Shown here piece by piece: positions 19,917 through 28,907 of a DNA stretch of 64,000 nt. The DNA is taken from assembly GCF_021107415.1 (NCBI RefSeq), contig NZ_JAIOSW010000149.1, positions 1 to 64,000 of the forward strand, read 5' to 3'. How positions within the stretch are numbered: the first letter of the stretch is position 1; each line of letters starts with the position of its first letter. This stretch comes from Desulfobacula sp. Lineage in GTDB: Bacteria > Desulfobacterota > Desulfobacteria > Desulfobacterales > Desulfobacteraceae. Under the pieces are notes generated by a model, which was not told the DNA's origin, searched no databases, and saw nothing but the letters and a program-made list of their open reading frames with translations. The position numbers were made by a program, and so were the translations under genes.

Positions 19917-20531
19917 TCACGTTGTCAAGAATTCTTTTTGGATTTTATTAAAGAGATTGTCAACAGAATCAAAGAGTTCAGACCTTGACCCCTTGTTAAA
20001 GATAACATAATCCGCCCTTGTCATTTTATCTTCCTGGGACATTTGAAGATCCAGTATTTTCCGGGCATCTTTCTTTGCAACATTATCCCGATCAGAAATT
20101 CTTTTGATAAGATCCATATCCTGTGCCGTGACGGCAATCGTGACATCAAATTGTTTCTCCATGCCTAATTCAAACAATAAGGGCACCTCGACAACCACTG
20201 CATTTTTATCCTCAACCTCTGCATTTTCTATCTGAAAAATCATTTCTTTGATAATTTGAGGATGTAAAATATCTTCCACTTTTTGACGCAGTAATGAATC
20301 ATTCACAATGATATTTCGCAGCTTTGCTCTGTCCAGAGTTCCCTGTTTTCCAACTACCTCTTGGCCAAACAACTCAATGATCTTTTCAAACCCGGGCATT
20401 CCGGGCTCCACAATCTGTCTTGCTATTATATCACAGTCCAAAGTAACCATGCCAATTTCTTTAAACCTCTGGCATACAAGACTCTTGCCTGAGCCTGCCG
20501 ATCCTGTGACGGCAATCCTTAAGTTTTTCAT
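19917..20531 (-). CDS. coaE: Dephospho-CoA kinase
   Basis: About 204 aa enzyme for the last step of coenzyme A synthesis. P-loop GSAGSGKSLV near residues 8-17, LDCDIIARQIVEPGMPG, and the VVEVPLLFE segment are typical. The open frame reaches an ATG at 20537, but the second ATG (20531) gives the usual MKNLRIAVTG start. The 152-base gap to rho contains no gene that I can see. Confidence 0.93.
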   Translation of the reverse strand: MKNLRIAVTGSAGSGKSLVCQRFKEIGMVTLDCDIIARQIVEPGMPGFEKIIELFGQEVVGKQGTLDRAKLRNIIVNDSLLRQKVEDILHPQIIKEMIFQIENAEVEDKNAVVVEVPLLFELGMEKQFDVTIAVTAQDMDLIKRISDRDNVAKKDARKILDLQMSQEDKMTRADYVIFNKGSRSELFDSVDNLFNKIQKEFLTT

Positions 20532-20627
20532 AACCATTGACTATAATACGGTTTTATGATAATTTTCAAGATTAATTTTTAAAACCCATTTAAGACCAAA
20601 TATAATAATAATGAAAGGATAGAAATT

Positions 20628-21047
20628 GTGGAAAGAACATTATCAATAATCAAACCCGATGGCGTTGCAAAAAATGTGATTGGCGAAGTCATCAAACGGT
20701 TTGAAACCGATGGTATTAAAATTGCCGCCATGAAAATGATTCAACTTACGAAAGTACAGGCCCAGGGATTTTATGCTGTTCATAAAGAACGCCCGTTTTT
20801 TGACAGCCTGACAGATTTTATGATTTCAGGACCTATTGTTGTCATGGTTCTTGAGGGAAAAAATGTGATTGCAAAAAACAGAAAGCTCATGGGTGCTACT
20901 AATTTTGAAGAAGCAGAGCAAGGCACTATTAGAAAAGATTATGCAACAAATATAGAAAAAAATGTTGTCCATGGTTCTGATGCACCTGAAACAGCTGCTT
21001 TTGAAATCGGATATTTTTTCAATGATCTTGAAATCCAGAAAAGATAA
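20628..21047 (+). CDS. ndk: Nucleoside diphosphate kinase
   Basis: 139 aa, standard length. N-terminal [15 protein letters not shown], central [17 protein letters not shown], and the phospho-acceptor histidine in [10 protein letters not shown] near residue 117. The start is a GTG with AAAGGA at 20614-20619. It equilibrates NTP and NDP pools. It stands alone, divergent from coaE, with TATAAT at 20601-20606 as a plausible -10. Confidence 0.96.
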   Translation: MERTLSIIKPDGVAKNVIGEVIKRFETDGIKIAAMKMIQLTKVQAQGFYAVHKERPFFDSLTDFMISGPIVVMVLEGKNVIAKNRKLMGATNFEEAEQGTIRKDYATNIEKNVVHGSDAPETAAFEIGYFFNDLEIQKR

Positions 21048-21090
21048 ACCATACCATTTATAAAACCAAAGCTACGGTCAGTAATTTAAT

Positions 21091-21885
21091 CTATTTTAAT
21101 TTTCCGGCCGCGGCTTTATAACCATCAATATCAACGCTGATATGCTCAAATCCTATCTTTTGAAATTCCTTTGATATCTTTTGCCTGATATCACTATTCA
21201 ATAGACTGTCTATCAGCCAGGGTTCAACTTCAATCCTTGCTATTTTCCCATGGCATCTTACCCGTACCTGAGCAAATCCCAAATCCTGTATAAAAGATTC
21301 TGCCTTATCCACCATAATAAGCTTTCCAGCCTTTATCGTTTCATCATATGGAATCCTTGTTGCCAGGCAGGATTGAGAAGGCTTGTTCCATGTTTCAAGT
21401 CCCAATTGCTTTGAAAACAGCCTGATATCAGCTTTTGTATACCTTGCATCTACCAGAGGGGAAATAAAACCAAGCTCTTCTGCTGCTTTTAATCCAGGCC
21501 GAAAGTCTTTCAAATCATCCAGATTGACTGCATGAAGCAAAGATTTAATACCCAAATTTCCAGCCGTCTCTTGTATCAGTGAAAACATTTGTTTTTTGCA
21601 ATGGTAACACCGCTCTAAAGTATTGCCAGCCACATCTTCATTCCCAAGGATATCCACATCAAGACAGATATGTTTAACTCCCAGTGAACGAGCAATGTTC
21701 TTTGCAAACGCTGTTTCCCTTCCCGGCACGAACTGTGAAGAAACAGTAATGGCCAGCAAATTTTGCGGATTTACTTTTTTTGCCACTGCCAGAAGAAAGG
21801 TACTGTCAACACCACCTGAAAACGCCACTGCGAATGAGAGCTGTTTTTTTAACCTTTTTTCAAGATCCTTGAGTTTTTTTGGCAA
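21091..21885 (-). CDS. larE: ATP-dependent sulfur transferase, LarE family
   Basis: 264 aa PP-loop ATPase (SGGVDS, residues 23-28). LarE adds sulfur to a nicotinate-derived cofactor to form the nickel-pincer nucleotide of lactate racemase. C173 in SCLATR occupies the place of the sacrificial cysteine, and C93 and C96 in CYHC give a three-cysteine set like that reported for [4Fe-4S] LarE proteins; that assignment is inference. No larA, larB or larC lies nearby, so the client enzyme must be elsewhere or differ. Confidence 0.85.
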   Translation of the reverse strand: MPKKLKDLEKRLKKQLSFAVAFSGGVDSTFLLAVAKKVNPQNLLAITVSSQFVPGRETAFAKNIARSLGVKHICLDVDILGNEDVAGNTLERCYHCKKQMFSLIQETAGNLGIKSLLHAVNLDDLKDFRPGLKAAEELGFISPLVDARYTKADIRLFSKQLGLETWNKPSQSCLATRIPYDETIKAGKLIMVDKAESFIQDLGFAQVRVRCHGKIARIEVEPWLIDSLLNSDIRQKISKEFQKIGFEHISVDIDGYKAAAGKLK

Positions 21886-21900
21886 TTCATTTCATCCGTA

Positions 21901-22185
21901 TTAATGAATATAAATCTCAAATTTAGTTTCAGCATTGGTAAGGGTATCAATCCGTTCCTGATATGCTCTTCTTTCTTTACTGACAAGCCATTTTGACCAG
22001 TCATCAATGTGCTGCCATTTACTGATGATAAGAACTTCCCCTGTTACGTCTACCCGGTTTAAGGTTTCCCCTCCGATATAGCCTTTCTGACTTAAAGCAG
22101 TACTTCTCATTTCCCGATATAACTCTTCCAGCAGACTTTCATTTCCAGGTGCAACCTTTCTTTTAATCAATACTGTAACAGCCAT
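21901..22185 (-). CDS. Antibiotic-biosynthesis-monooxygenase (ABM) fold protein
   Basis: 94 aa dimeric alpha/beta-barrel type: MAVTVLIKRKVAPGNESLLEE... then GGETLNRVDVTGEVLIISKW and a helix with DDWSKWLVSKERRAY. Members are small heme- or quinone-acting oxygenases or simple stress proteins; this one lacks family-specific residues that I could use to pick a role. It precedes larE on the same strand with a 15-base gap, so the two are probably one operon. Confidence 0.75.
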   Translation of the reverse strand: MAVTVLIKRKVAPGNESLLEELYREMRSTALSQKGYIGGETLNRVDVTGEVLIISKWQHIDDWSKWLVSKERRAYQERIDTLTNAETKFEIYIH

Positions 22186-22256
22186 TTTCCCCTCCCATAT
22201 ATCATGATTTTATGGAAAAACATGGAACACCTAATCTCTTATATACCATAACTCAC

Positions 22257-22275
22257 CTGGGTTTAACAAACCCAG
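22257..22275. terminator. Short perfect hairpin
   Basis: CTGGGTTT-AAC-AAACCCAG, an 8-bp perfect stem with a 3-base loop, between the ABM gene and the tRNA-Gln promoter. No T-run follows on either strand, so a terminator role is uncertain. Confidence 0.35.
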
Positions 22276-22303
22276 TACCCTATATAATAGCCCAAGATAA
22301 TTC

Positions 22304-22332
22304 TTGACTAAATAACAGGCTTGATATATATA
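22304..22332 (+). promoter_or_regulatory. Sigma-70-type promoter of tRNA-Gln
   Basis: TTGACT (22304-22309), a 17-base spacer and TATATA (22327-22332), placed 18 bases before the tRNA. Close to the consensus for a vegetative promoter. Confidence 0.6.
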
Positions 22333-22350
22333 AGCCAATCATTATTTTGC

Positions 22351-22424
22351 TGGGTGATCGTCCAATGGCAGGACTACGGACTCTGACTCCGTCAATTAAG
22401 GTTCAAATCCTTATCACCCAGCCA
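22351..22424 (+). tRNA. tRNA-Gln (anticodon CTG)
   Basis: 74 bases with encoded CCA. The acceptor TGGGTGA pairs with TCACCCA (the weak first U-A pair is usual for tRNA-Gln), the anticodon stem is ACGGA/TCCGT with loop CTCTGAC, and the T-arm is AGGTTCAAATCCT. Confidence 0.95.
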
Positions 22425-22500
22425 CTTAAAATATAAGGATTCTCAGGTTTGCCTTGAAAGCCTTTTTTAGTTTAGGTGATATCAGTGAAATATTATTCTT

Positions 22501-22514
22501 TTGATCTATATCAA
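22501..22514. promoter_or_regulatory. FNR/CRP-type box upstream of the SpoIIE phosphatase gene
   Basis: TTGATCTATATCAA is an exact match to the FNR palindrome TTGAT-N4-ATCAA, centred about 92 bases before the start of the next gene. It suggests redox or anaerobic control by an FNR/CRP-family protein. Confidence 0.5.
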
Positions 22515-22599
22515 TGTTATTTTGTCCCGACTGTGATACAAACAAACAGTTTATTTAAAAAGTGAAATTTATCCTTTTAGGATATCAAAGGAAAACAAA

Positions 22600-23820
22600 A
22601 TGAATATTGATATAAAAGAACTTAAAGATTCAAATGAATTTTTAAATATATTATTACAAAATATGGATTCCGCTGTTTTTATAGCCGATGAATATTTTAA
22701 AATTCATCAATTCAATGACAGTTTTTTAACACTGTTTAACCGGTCCGATTCAAATCTTGTGGACATTACGTTTGGCCCTGCTTCCGGCTGTATCAACGCT
22801 GTCAAAGAAAACAAACCGTGTGGTGAAACCTCAGCTTGTAAAAACTGCATCATCAACCAAACACTGCGCAATACAGTATTAACCCAGGAGCCTGACGAAA
22901 AAAAATTTCTTGAACGTATTTTTTATATTGGAGGCGTTCCTGTAAAAAAGTATCTTGAATTCACTTCCCGGTCGATAACTTTTCGAAACCAGAGAATGAT
23001 TTTAGTTTTTATCTATGATATCACCAAAAGTGAACTGTCAAAAATAGAATTACAACAAAAGCAAAAACAGATCGATATAGATCTTGAGAAAGCCGGTGAA
23101 ATCCAAAAAAGCCTTCTCCCGAAAAATCTTCCTATTATTCCGTCAATTAAAGCCTGTTGGTTTTTTGAACCCTGCCTGATGGTGGGGGGTGATATCTTTC
23201 ATTTATATAAAGAGGATGAAACTCATATCAGCACATATATACTGGATGTCTGCGGGCATGGCGTTTCAGCAGCTTTGATTGCAGTCACTGTAAAACAGTT
23301 TTTAGACCAACTGCATACACAGGGGTTGTCTAAAGGGATTCTTTTTCAGCCTGAAGAAATATTAAATGCCCTTGAAAACGAATTTCCCTTTGAACGATTT
23401 GACTGTTTTTTTACGATTGTATATGTTTTACTCAATGTGAAAACCGGAGAGGTTACTTACGGGTGCGCCGGGCATGTTCCACCTCTTGTCATCGGCAGAT
23501 CCGGAAAATTTGAAGTCCTGAACCAACATGGGACTATCATCGGTCTTGGACAGGACCCTCCTTTGTCTCAGTATAAAATTCAATTAAATCCAGGTGATAA
23601 AATTATTCTTTATACGGATGGTTTAATAGATTATTTCGGTGAAAAAGGTGCCTATCCAAATAAGGAAAATTTTTACACCACATTAAGACGATTGAGTGAT
23701 AAACCGGCGAATCAAATTGTTAAACAGGTCATAACGGAACAAAAAAAGCTATGGGATAACTCGGAAGTAGATGATGATATCAGTCTCTTGGTAATCGAAT
23801 ATAATGGTTTTAACTCATAA
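22600..23820 (+). CDS. PAS domain-SpoIIE (RsbU-like) PP2C phosphatase
   Basis: 406 aa. Residues ~12-135 form a PAS-like sensor with cysteines in GCINAV..KPCGE..ACKNCI, which might bind metal or sense redox. A coiled linker (ELQQKQKQIDIDLEKAGEIQKSLLP) leads to the PP2C/SpoIIE domain with GGDIFHLY, DVCGHGVSAALI, YGCAGHVPPL, LYTDGLIDYF and DDDISLLV as metal-binding motifs. Such enzymes dephosphorylate anti-anti-sigma factors in partner-switching. No partner kinase or STAS protein is adjacent. AAAGGAAAA precedes the ATG, and an FNR-like box lies upstream. Confidence 0.9.
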   Translation: MNIDIKELKDSNEFLNILLQNMDSAVFIADEYFKIHQFNDSFLTLFNRSDSNLVDITFGPASGCINAVKENKPCGETSACKNCIINQTLRNTVLTQEPDEKKFLERIFYIGGVPVKKYLEFTSRSITFRNQRMILVFIYDITKSELSKIELQQKQKQIDIDLEKAGEIQKSLLPKNLPIIPSIKACWFFEPCLMVGGDIFHLYKEDETHISTYILDVCGHGVSAALIAVTVKQFLDQLHTQGLSKGILFQPEEILNALENEFPFERFDCFFTIVYVLLNVKTGEVTYGCAGHVPPLVIGRSGKFEVLNQHGTIIGLGQDPPLSQYKIQLNPGDKIILYTDGLIDYFGEKGAYPNKENFYTTLRRLSDKPANQIVKQVITEQKKLWDNSEVDDDISLLVIEYNGFNS

Positions 23821-23824
23821 TAAA

Positions 23825-23985
23825 TCTTTCTTTTAAATTTTACTAATAAATGGTAATTGTTTAAAAAGAAAATCAACCTGAAACCACGGGAACAATAACA
23901 ATGAACACTGATATGTGGATCAAGGGCCAAACCGATAATGAATTGAATGATTTAATCCCATTTTTTGATACCCGTACTAAAAAAA
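23825..23985 (+). repeat. Copied 5' region of the 596-aa gene, copy A
   Basis: About 75 bases before and at the ATG at 23901 match 30234-30320 closely (shared blocks ATAAATGGTAATT, AAGAAAATCAACCTGAAAC, AACAATAACAATG/AACAACAACAATG). The next ~75 bases match 30412-30490 at both DNA and protein level (W[IV]KGQ-D-ELND-I-F-DTRT-K). Copy A has lost the ~90 bases in between. Confidence 0.8.
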
Positions 23986-25649
23986 TATATAGAAATTCTT
24001 TTAATTTCCTTTGCGTATTATTCATTACAACTATTATTATTGTATTCTGTCCATGGGAAGCCACATGCGGACAAAAAAATGATTCACGATTTATCCTGTT
24101 TGCAGACAAGGATTACAGTTCTTTAGAATCAGATGAATTGCTGTCATGGATTGATTCGTTAACAAAAGAAGCTCCCTTAAAGTCCATCAACATTATAGAA
24201 CCCTTGCCGGGCACTATTTTACCTGCCGACATGGCTTCACCGGCGTTTTTATGGGAGGATGCGGCAAAAAGCTCTGCATGGCTCATAACCATTGAAACCA
24301 ACAAAAAAATCCTTTTAAAAGCATTGCTTAATACCCACTGGTGGATACCGGATTCTGATACCTGGAACAAATTAAAAAAAACCGCAGGACATCAAAATCT
24401 TAAAATCATCATAACAGGTATTGGCGGCTGGAGCGGCAGGGAAATTATTTCCCAAAACACTACTTTTTTAAAATTTTCAAAAGACATGGTTAATGCCCGG
24501 TTAATGTTTATGCGAAAACCACTGCCGTTTCTGGAAGCAAAAAAAAATCCTGAAAAAACCAGCATGTTAATAGGAAAAATTGAATCATACAAACGACCCG
24601 AAACCATTCTGTCCGATCCGCCGATCTGTGCCAATTGTCATTCTTATTCTCTTAATGGCAATTTTATGACCATGGATACGGACTATGGCGGGGATAAAGG
24701 TGCATTTGTATTTTCTTCCATGGAAAAAAAAGTCACTATCAAAAATGACATTGTTTTCTCATGGAATGAAATTACTCCCCAAAAACCGGCTTCATACAGT
24801 ATGGGGCTTTTTGCCCGGGTATCTCCTGACGGTCGCTTTATCGCGGGTACGGTTAATGAAACATCTGTATTTGTCATGATGGATGACCTGTTTTTTTCCC
24901 AGTTATTCTATCCGGCAACCGGTCACATTGCCATTTTTAACACCCAAACAAAAAAATTCAGTCTTTTACCGGGTGCCAGCCTGACCAGCAGGGTCCAGAC
25001 GACCCCCGCATGGAGTCCGGATGGTAAACACATTGCATTTGCAGCCGTATCAACAAATCCCGAACTCATTCAAAAGGTTTTGGCTAAAGAAATACTTAAA
25101 GAAAGCTCAAAACAAAAAATTAACGCTTTAAATAAAAAATATCCTGTTCAATTTGATATTTATACCCTGCCCTTTAACCATGGGAAAGGCGGTGTGGCAA
25201 CACCGTTGAAAGGTGCCAGCCAGAATGGAAACAGCAATTATTTTCCCAGGTACTCACCCAACGGAAAATGGATTGTGTTTACCCAAAGCCCTACAGGATT
25301 GGTTCTTCAGCCTGACAGCAAATTGATCATCATTCCATCCAGGGGTGGAGATGCACGACCATTAAGCAGCAACCAACCGACCATGAACTCATGGCATTCC
25401 TGGTCCATGAATTCAAAGTGGCTGGTTTTTACCTGTAAAGCCAACTCTCCTTTTACTGAATTATACCTGACCCATATAGATGATCAAGGGATTTCAAGCC
25501 CTGCCATTCGCCTGTTTCGCTTTAGCAGCAATGACTTTGCAGCCATGGTTCCCGAATTTATCCCCAAACATACAAAAACACCTGAAACAATAACATATGG
25601 ATCATTAGAACACGCCAAAGGAAAAACGATAGCCATTGATGGGAGATAA
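23901..25649 (+). CDS. Membrane-anchored PD40/TolB-like beta-propeller protein with one heme c motif
   Basis: 582 aa. The first ~33 residues are cytoplasmic-like and derive from another gene's start (see the repeat). One membrane segment follows (about 34-56), so the rest is probably periplasmic. A single CANCH motif (residues 243-247) predicts covalent heme c attachment. Repeated PD40 blades follow: RVSPDGRFIAG, AWSPDGKHIAFA, RYSPNGKWIVFT, WSMNSKWLVFT. The CxxCH plus PD40 layout is known in uncharacterised exported proteins of other phyla. Upstream is the phosphatase gene; downstream is the duplicated exported-protein/lipoprotein pair. Function unknown; electron transfer or envelope sensing are guesses. 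Confidence 0.75.
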   Translation: MNTDMWIKGQTDNELNDLIPFFDTRTKKIYRNSFNFLCVLFITTIIIVFCPWEATCGQKNDSRFILFADKDYSSLESDELLSWIDSLTKEAPLKSINIIEPLPGTILPADMASPAFLWEDAAKSSAWLITIETNKKILLKALLNTHWWIPDSDTWNKLKKTAGHQNLKIIITGIGGWSGREIISQNTTFLKFSKDMVNARLMFMRKPLPFLEAKKNPEKTSMLIGKIESYKRPETILSDPPICANCHSYSLNGNFMTMDTDYGGDKGAFVFSSMEKKVTIKNDIVFSWNEITPQKPASYSMGLFARVSPDGRFIAGTVNETSVFVMMDDLFFSQLFYPATGHIAIFNTQTKKFSLLPGASLTSRVQTTPAWSPDGKHIAFAAVSTNPELIQKVLAKEILKESSKQKINALNKKYPVQFDIYTLPFNHGKGGVATPLKGASQNGNSNYFPRYSPNGKWIVFTQSPTGLVLQPDSKLIIIPSRGGDARPLSSNQPTMNSWHSWSMNSKWLVFTCKANSPFTELYLTHIDDQGISSPAIRLFRFSSNDFAAMVPEFIPKHTKTPETITYGSLEHAKGKTIAIDGR

Positions 25650-25702
25650 GTAACACCATTAATAATTTAAAATATATTTTTAAAATAAAGGAGATTTTAA
25701 TC

Positions 25703-26584
25703 ATGAGGAAGGATAAAAGAACAAAGGTCATACTGTTAGCAATATTGATCTTATTTCTATCCGTATCTGTTACAACATTAGTATTTGCATATGGCGGGGG
25801 TGGCAAAAATCCGGCGAGTGAAAGTGACAGCGCTGTTGGGGGACCGCCGGTCGACGAAGCTAGAGAATATACCAGAGAGGAGCTTAACGCTATGTTTTCA
25901 GGACTGCCCACTGGAATACGGGAACTAGTGATTGGAAAGCAAGAGGGCAAACCCAGAACAAAGGCACAATTAATTAAAATCCTCCGTATCTTTTTGCAGG
26001 CCCAGAATTTCAGGAACCAGGCAGAAAGTATTGATGCCAATGCATGGGCAGACCTGGTGGGTTATTGGACAGACCTTGCTATTTTTATGGATAAAAGAGG
26101 GAAGGATGCAGAATTTATCTTATCCTTTGTACCCGCGGCCGGATGGATGTCAGGAACAGCATTTGGAGCGGTGAGAGCAGGAATAGACAAGTATGCTGAG
26201 GGCAAGGGGATAAAAGATATTGCCCAGGCAATGGCTGTGAGCGTGGCTGTGGATCAAATAATGAAGGTGGGGTCTTTATCAAAGCTGGGTAAAAGGGGTG
26301 ATGAGCTTGTAGATATGATTCAAAGAGCAGACAAGCTTAAGCGTAATTCCAAAGTAACACAATATCTTAGAAGGGTTGGCAGAGAACTCTTTAATGTCAA
26401 AATAGAAGAAAAATTAACCAAAGATCAGATCGGGAAAGTATTGGGTTATATAGCAGACCAGGCCAGAGCGGCAGAGGTTAAACCGGTTAGCCCGCCCCCG
26501 AGTGTTCCGAGCATATGGAACCCCTTTGGTGGTCCCTTAGAAGCTTTTTTGAGGACTCCTTTAATATTGCCGGAAAGAACCTAA
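25703..26584 (+). CDS. Exported protein of unknown function, paralogue 1
   Basis: 293 aa with a strong signal peptide (charged MRKDKRTK, hydrophobic core, VFAYGG at about 28-33), preceded by a strong AAAGGAGA. The mature part has a Gly/Ser/Pro-rich start, helical stretches, and a glycine/alanine-rich segment FVPAAGWMSGTAFGAVRAGIDKY near residue 150 that could insert into or pack against membranes, then charged helices. It is paralogous to the gene at 28060: the first ~31 residues are almost identical but little else is conserved apart from the FVP..GW segment. Always followed by a lipoprotein gene. I do not recognise the family. Confidence 0.75.
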   Translation: MRKDKRTKVILLAILILFLSVSVTTLVFAYGGGGKNPASESDSAVGGPPVDEAREYTREELNAMFSGLPTGIRELVIGKQEGKPRTKAQLIKILRIFLQAQNFRNQAESIDANAWADLVGYWTDLAIFMDKRGKDAEFILSFVPAAGWMSGTAFGAVRAGIDKYAEGKGIKDIAQAMAVSVAVDQIMKVGSLSKLGKRGDELVDMIQRADKLKRNSKVTQYLRRVGRELFNVKIEEKLTKDQIGKVLGYIADQARAAEVKPVSPPPSVPSIWNPFGGPLEAFLRTPLILPERT

Positions 26585-26624
26585 ATTAACATAAAAATTT
26601 TATAATATAATGACAGGGGGTTGT

Positions 26625-27926
26625 ATGTTTCGAAAAATACCATTTTGGATAGGACTTTTAATTTTATCCTTGTTTGTATGTGGATGTGTATCCACTACTT
26701 CTACCACTAGCACCGAGCCGGTTAAACCGGTCCAGGAGGAAGGCCTGGTCGTTTCCCTGCCGGATCGAACGTTTGGAGATATGACACAACAGCCAGCGCA
26801 CGTCAAACTGGTTATGGCAGCCATGGTGAATAAATTGCGCGGCAGCCGGGATACCATTTCCGAAGTAGCTTTTGATTCAAATGGAAAACATGCATTTTAT
26901 GATCCTGATTTCACCTATGGTGAATTTGATCTGGCAGCTATCCAGGTCACAGGATTTATAGTAAAGGAGCAAACGGATAATCAGGCACAGCTCATTATTG
27001 AAGGCATGTTTAATTTTGTTGATCTTTTTGGAAGGGGCAGTGCAACATATTTTGCAGCCGATTATACGGTTCGTAAAAACGGTATCACCATCAACAACTC
27101 AGGGACAGCGCTGATTGCGCCCGGGTTTCCTGATATAGAGACCTATTATGTTCCAAAATCCTCTTTTGATGGTGTTAATATGAAAGAATTGACTTCTTTT
27201 ATGGATCTTTATCTACATGCAGCACTCAATGCATTTAAGATGGAACCAACACAGGAAGAACGAAAAAACAAAGAAGCCTATGAAAAAATGTCTGTCTGGA
27301 AAAAAATGACCGCCGGCGATAAAGTAAAGGCTGAAGAATACTATATTATGGCATTTTGCAAGGATCGCCTCCCCCCGGAAACTTCCCTTGAAATGAAGGT
27401 TACAGACAAGCCTAAAATGAAAGGTAAAACACTTTTTGAAACCGGGTATGTCTATGACCAGGGGTGGCGTGCCATGATCGCCGGCGGAACATTTAGCCCT
27501 GATGCCCTGAAGAATAATTTTCATGTAAGTCTTCAGTATAACCCCGACCCTGGATCAAAATCTGAATCCATCTGCGTCGGCGGCTATACGAATCAAAAAA
27601 ACTATCACGATACACCCAAGTATATCATCAAACAAAAACCAGAGTCCAAAACTACATCTATAGCTCAACCCGTACCCAAGCCTAAGCCCAAACCCAAACC
27701 CATAGAATCCGGCGTTATATTTCTGGATCCACGCAACAAAGGAGATGCAAGGCTCATACAAACCAGGCTTAAGGATTTGGGATATTATAACAAAAAAATA
27801 GATGGCGATTTTGGTAGAGGTTCAAAAAAAGCACTTAAAAATTTCAGAAATGACAATGGCTTAGAAGATAACAGCACCTGGGATTTAAGCACACAAAAGA
27901 TATTGTTTGAAAATTCCGGATTATAA
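26625..27926 (+). CDS. Lipoprotein with C-terminal peptidoglycan-binding-like domain, paralogue 1
   Basis: 433 aa from the ATG at 26625, which has GGGGG 6 bases before it. The signal ends in a lipobox (FVCGC), so the protein is probably anchored to a membrane on the periplasmic side. A central domain of ~280 residues (SLPDRTF...VMAAMVNKLR) is unknown. After a Lys/Pro-rich linker (about 350-365) comes GDARLIQTRLKDLGYYNKKIDGDFG and KALKNFRNDNGL, a PG_binding_1-like fold. It is paired with the exported protein 40 bases upstream and has a close paralogue at 28908. Confidence 0.75.
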   Translation: MFRKIPFWIGLLILSLFVCGCVSTTSTTSTEPVKPVQEEGLVVSLPDRTFGDMTQQPAHVKLVMAAMVNKLRGSRDTISEVAFDSNGKHAFYDPDFTYGEFDLAAIQVTGFIVKEQTDNQAQLIIEGMFNFVDLFGRGSATYFAADYTVRKNGITINNSGTALIAPGFPDIETYYVPKSSFDGVNMKELTSFMDLYLHAALNAFKMEPTQEERKNKEAYEKMSVWKKMTAGDKVKAEEYYIMAFCKDRLPPETSLEMKVTDKPKMKGKTLFETGYVYDQGWRAMIAGGTFSPDALKNNFHVSLQYNPDPGSKSESICVGGYTNQKNYHDTPKYIIKQKPESKTTSIAQPVPKPKPKPKPIESGVIFLDPRNKGDARLIQTRLKDLGYYNKKIDGDFGRGSKKALKNFRNDNGLEDNSTWDLSTQKILFENSGL

Positions 27927-27932
27927 ACCATT

Positions 27933-27965
27933 ATCCTATCCGGGGAATTTTTCTCCGGATAGGAT
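27933..27965 (+). terminator. Conserved 3' hairpin of duplication unit 1
   Basis: ATCCTATCCGG and CCGGATAGGAT form a perfect 11-bp stem just after the lipoprotein stop. No T-run follows, so it may protect mRNA or act as a weak terminator. The same element closes unit 2. Confidence 0.55.
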
Positions 27966-28059
27966 ATGCAAGTCTGACAGGCAATATATTTTGTTTATGG
28001 GAGATAAGTATCACCATTAATAATTTAAAATATTTTTTTTAATAAAGGAGATTTTTATC

Positions 28060-28884
28060 ATGAGAAAGGATAAAAAAACAAAGGTCATACTGCTAGCAAT
28101 ATTGATCTTATTTCTATCCGTATCTATCGCATCATCTGTATTTGCATATGGTGGTAGCGATGGCCCCGCCAGGCCGGAAGATAGCGACAGTTATGTAGCA
28201 CCTCAAAAACCCACAAAATTAACTGATAAAGAAATAAAAAAAATATTTAGCCTTCTGGGTACAAAATCCGGAAAAACAATGTCAGAAACATTTTCCGGTA
28301 CCAGTCGAACCGCCAGGCAATTAATGTCAATCCGCCAGGCAATTTTGGAAGGAGATATGCAACGTGCCAATGCAGAAGCTTCTTTAATTCATGGATTAAC
28401 GGTTACTGTTGAATTTTTAGATGAGGCGGGGCAGTGGAGTGAGCTTGGGCTGTCTTTTGTACCGGGTGTCGGTTGGGCGGCTCAAGGAGCTCTTGCTGCG
28501 GCCAGAGGAGGCGCTGATGCATATAAAAAGGAAAAAAAATTTAACTTTGAAGTTTTAAAAGGTGCCACAATAAAAGCTGTATCATCTGTGGTTGTAAATA
28601 AATTATCTCCCCTTGGTGCAGATATGCACTTTAATAACGCCAAAGCTGCCGTAAAAATAGCAACCAAAGGCATAGGTAAGCATGGCGGGAAAGCAGTCGA
28701 AATATTTGTGAAAAATGCTGTTAAGTATGGTGTGAAAAAAGAGACGGAAAGAAGAGCAGGGAATGCGTTGGAAGATGTGTTGAAGAATGCAGCAAAAAAA
28801 ACGCCAAATCGAGCACCCAGGCCGGTTTATATGGGTCCCGGAAGAGTTCATATAACTCCATCGGGACAAAAACTGTATGAATAA
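28060..28884 (+). CDS. Exported protein of unknown function, paralogue 2
   Basis: 274 aa. The signal peptide (MRKDKKTKVILLAILILFLS, ending VFAYGG) is nearly the same as in paralogue 1, but the mature region has diverged. Shared features are a Gly/Pro-rich first stretch and LSFVPGVGWAAQGALAAARGGADAYKK near residue 135, a glycine/alanine-rich possible membrane helix. The C-terminal ~100 residues are very basic (KKETERRAGNALEDVLKNAAKK). Signal plus stuffer plus basic tail recalls toxin or effector-like proteins, but no toxin domain is recognisable. A lipoprotein gene follows 23 bases later. Confidence 0.75.
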   Translation: MRKDKKTKVILLAILILFLSVSIASSVFAYGGSDGPARPEDSDSYVAPQKPTKLTDKEIKKIFSLLGTKSGKTMSETFSGTSRTARQLMSIRQAILEGDMQRANAEASLIHGLTVTVEFLDEAGQWSELGLSFVPGVGWAAQGALAAARGGADAYKKEKKFNFEVLKGATIKAVSSVVVNKLSPLGADMHFNNAKAAVKIATKGIGKHGGKAVEIFVKNAVKYGVKKETERRAGNALEDVLKNAAKKTPNRAPRPVYMGPGRVHITPSGQKLYE

Positions 28885-28907
28885 ATAATGATGGAAAGGA
28901 AAAAAAG

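Larger units (their letters stand above)
25639..27996 (+). repeat. Tandem duplication, unit 1
   Basis: Unit 1 runs from the last codons of the beta-propeller gene (ATGGGAGATAAG) through an exported-protein gene, a lipoprotein gene and a hairpin. Unit 2 follows directly and begins with the same ATGGGAGATAAGTA. Leader regions, ribosome sites, signal peptides, the lipoprotein C-termini and the hairpins are nearly identical between units; the mature exported proteins are not. Confidence 0.85.
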
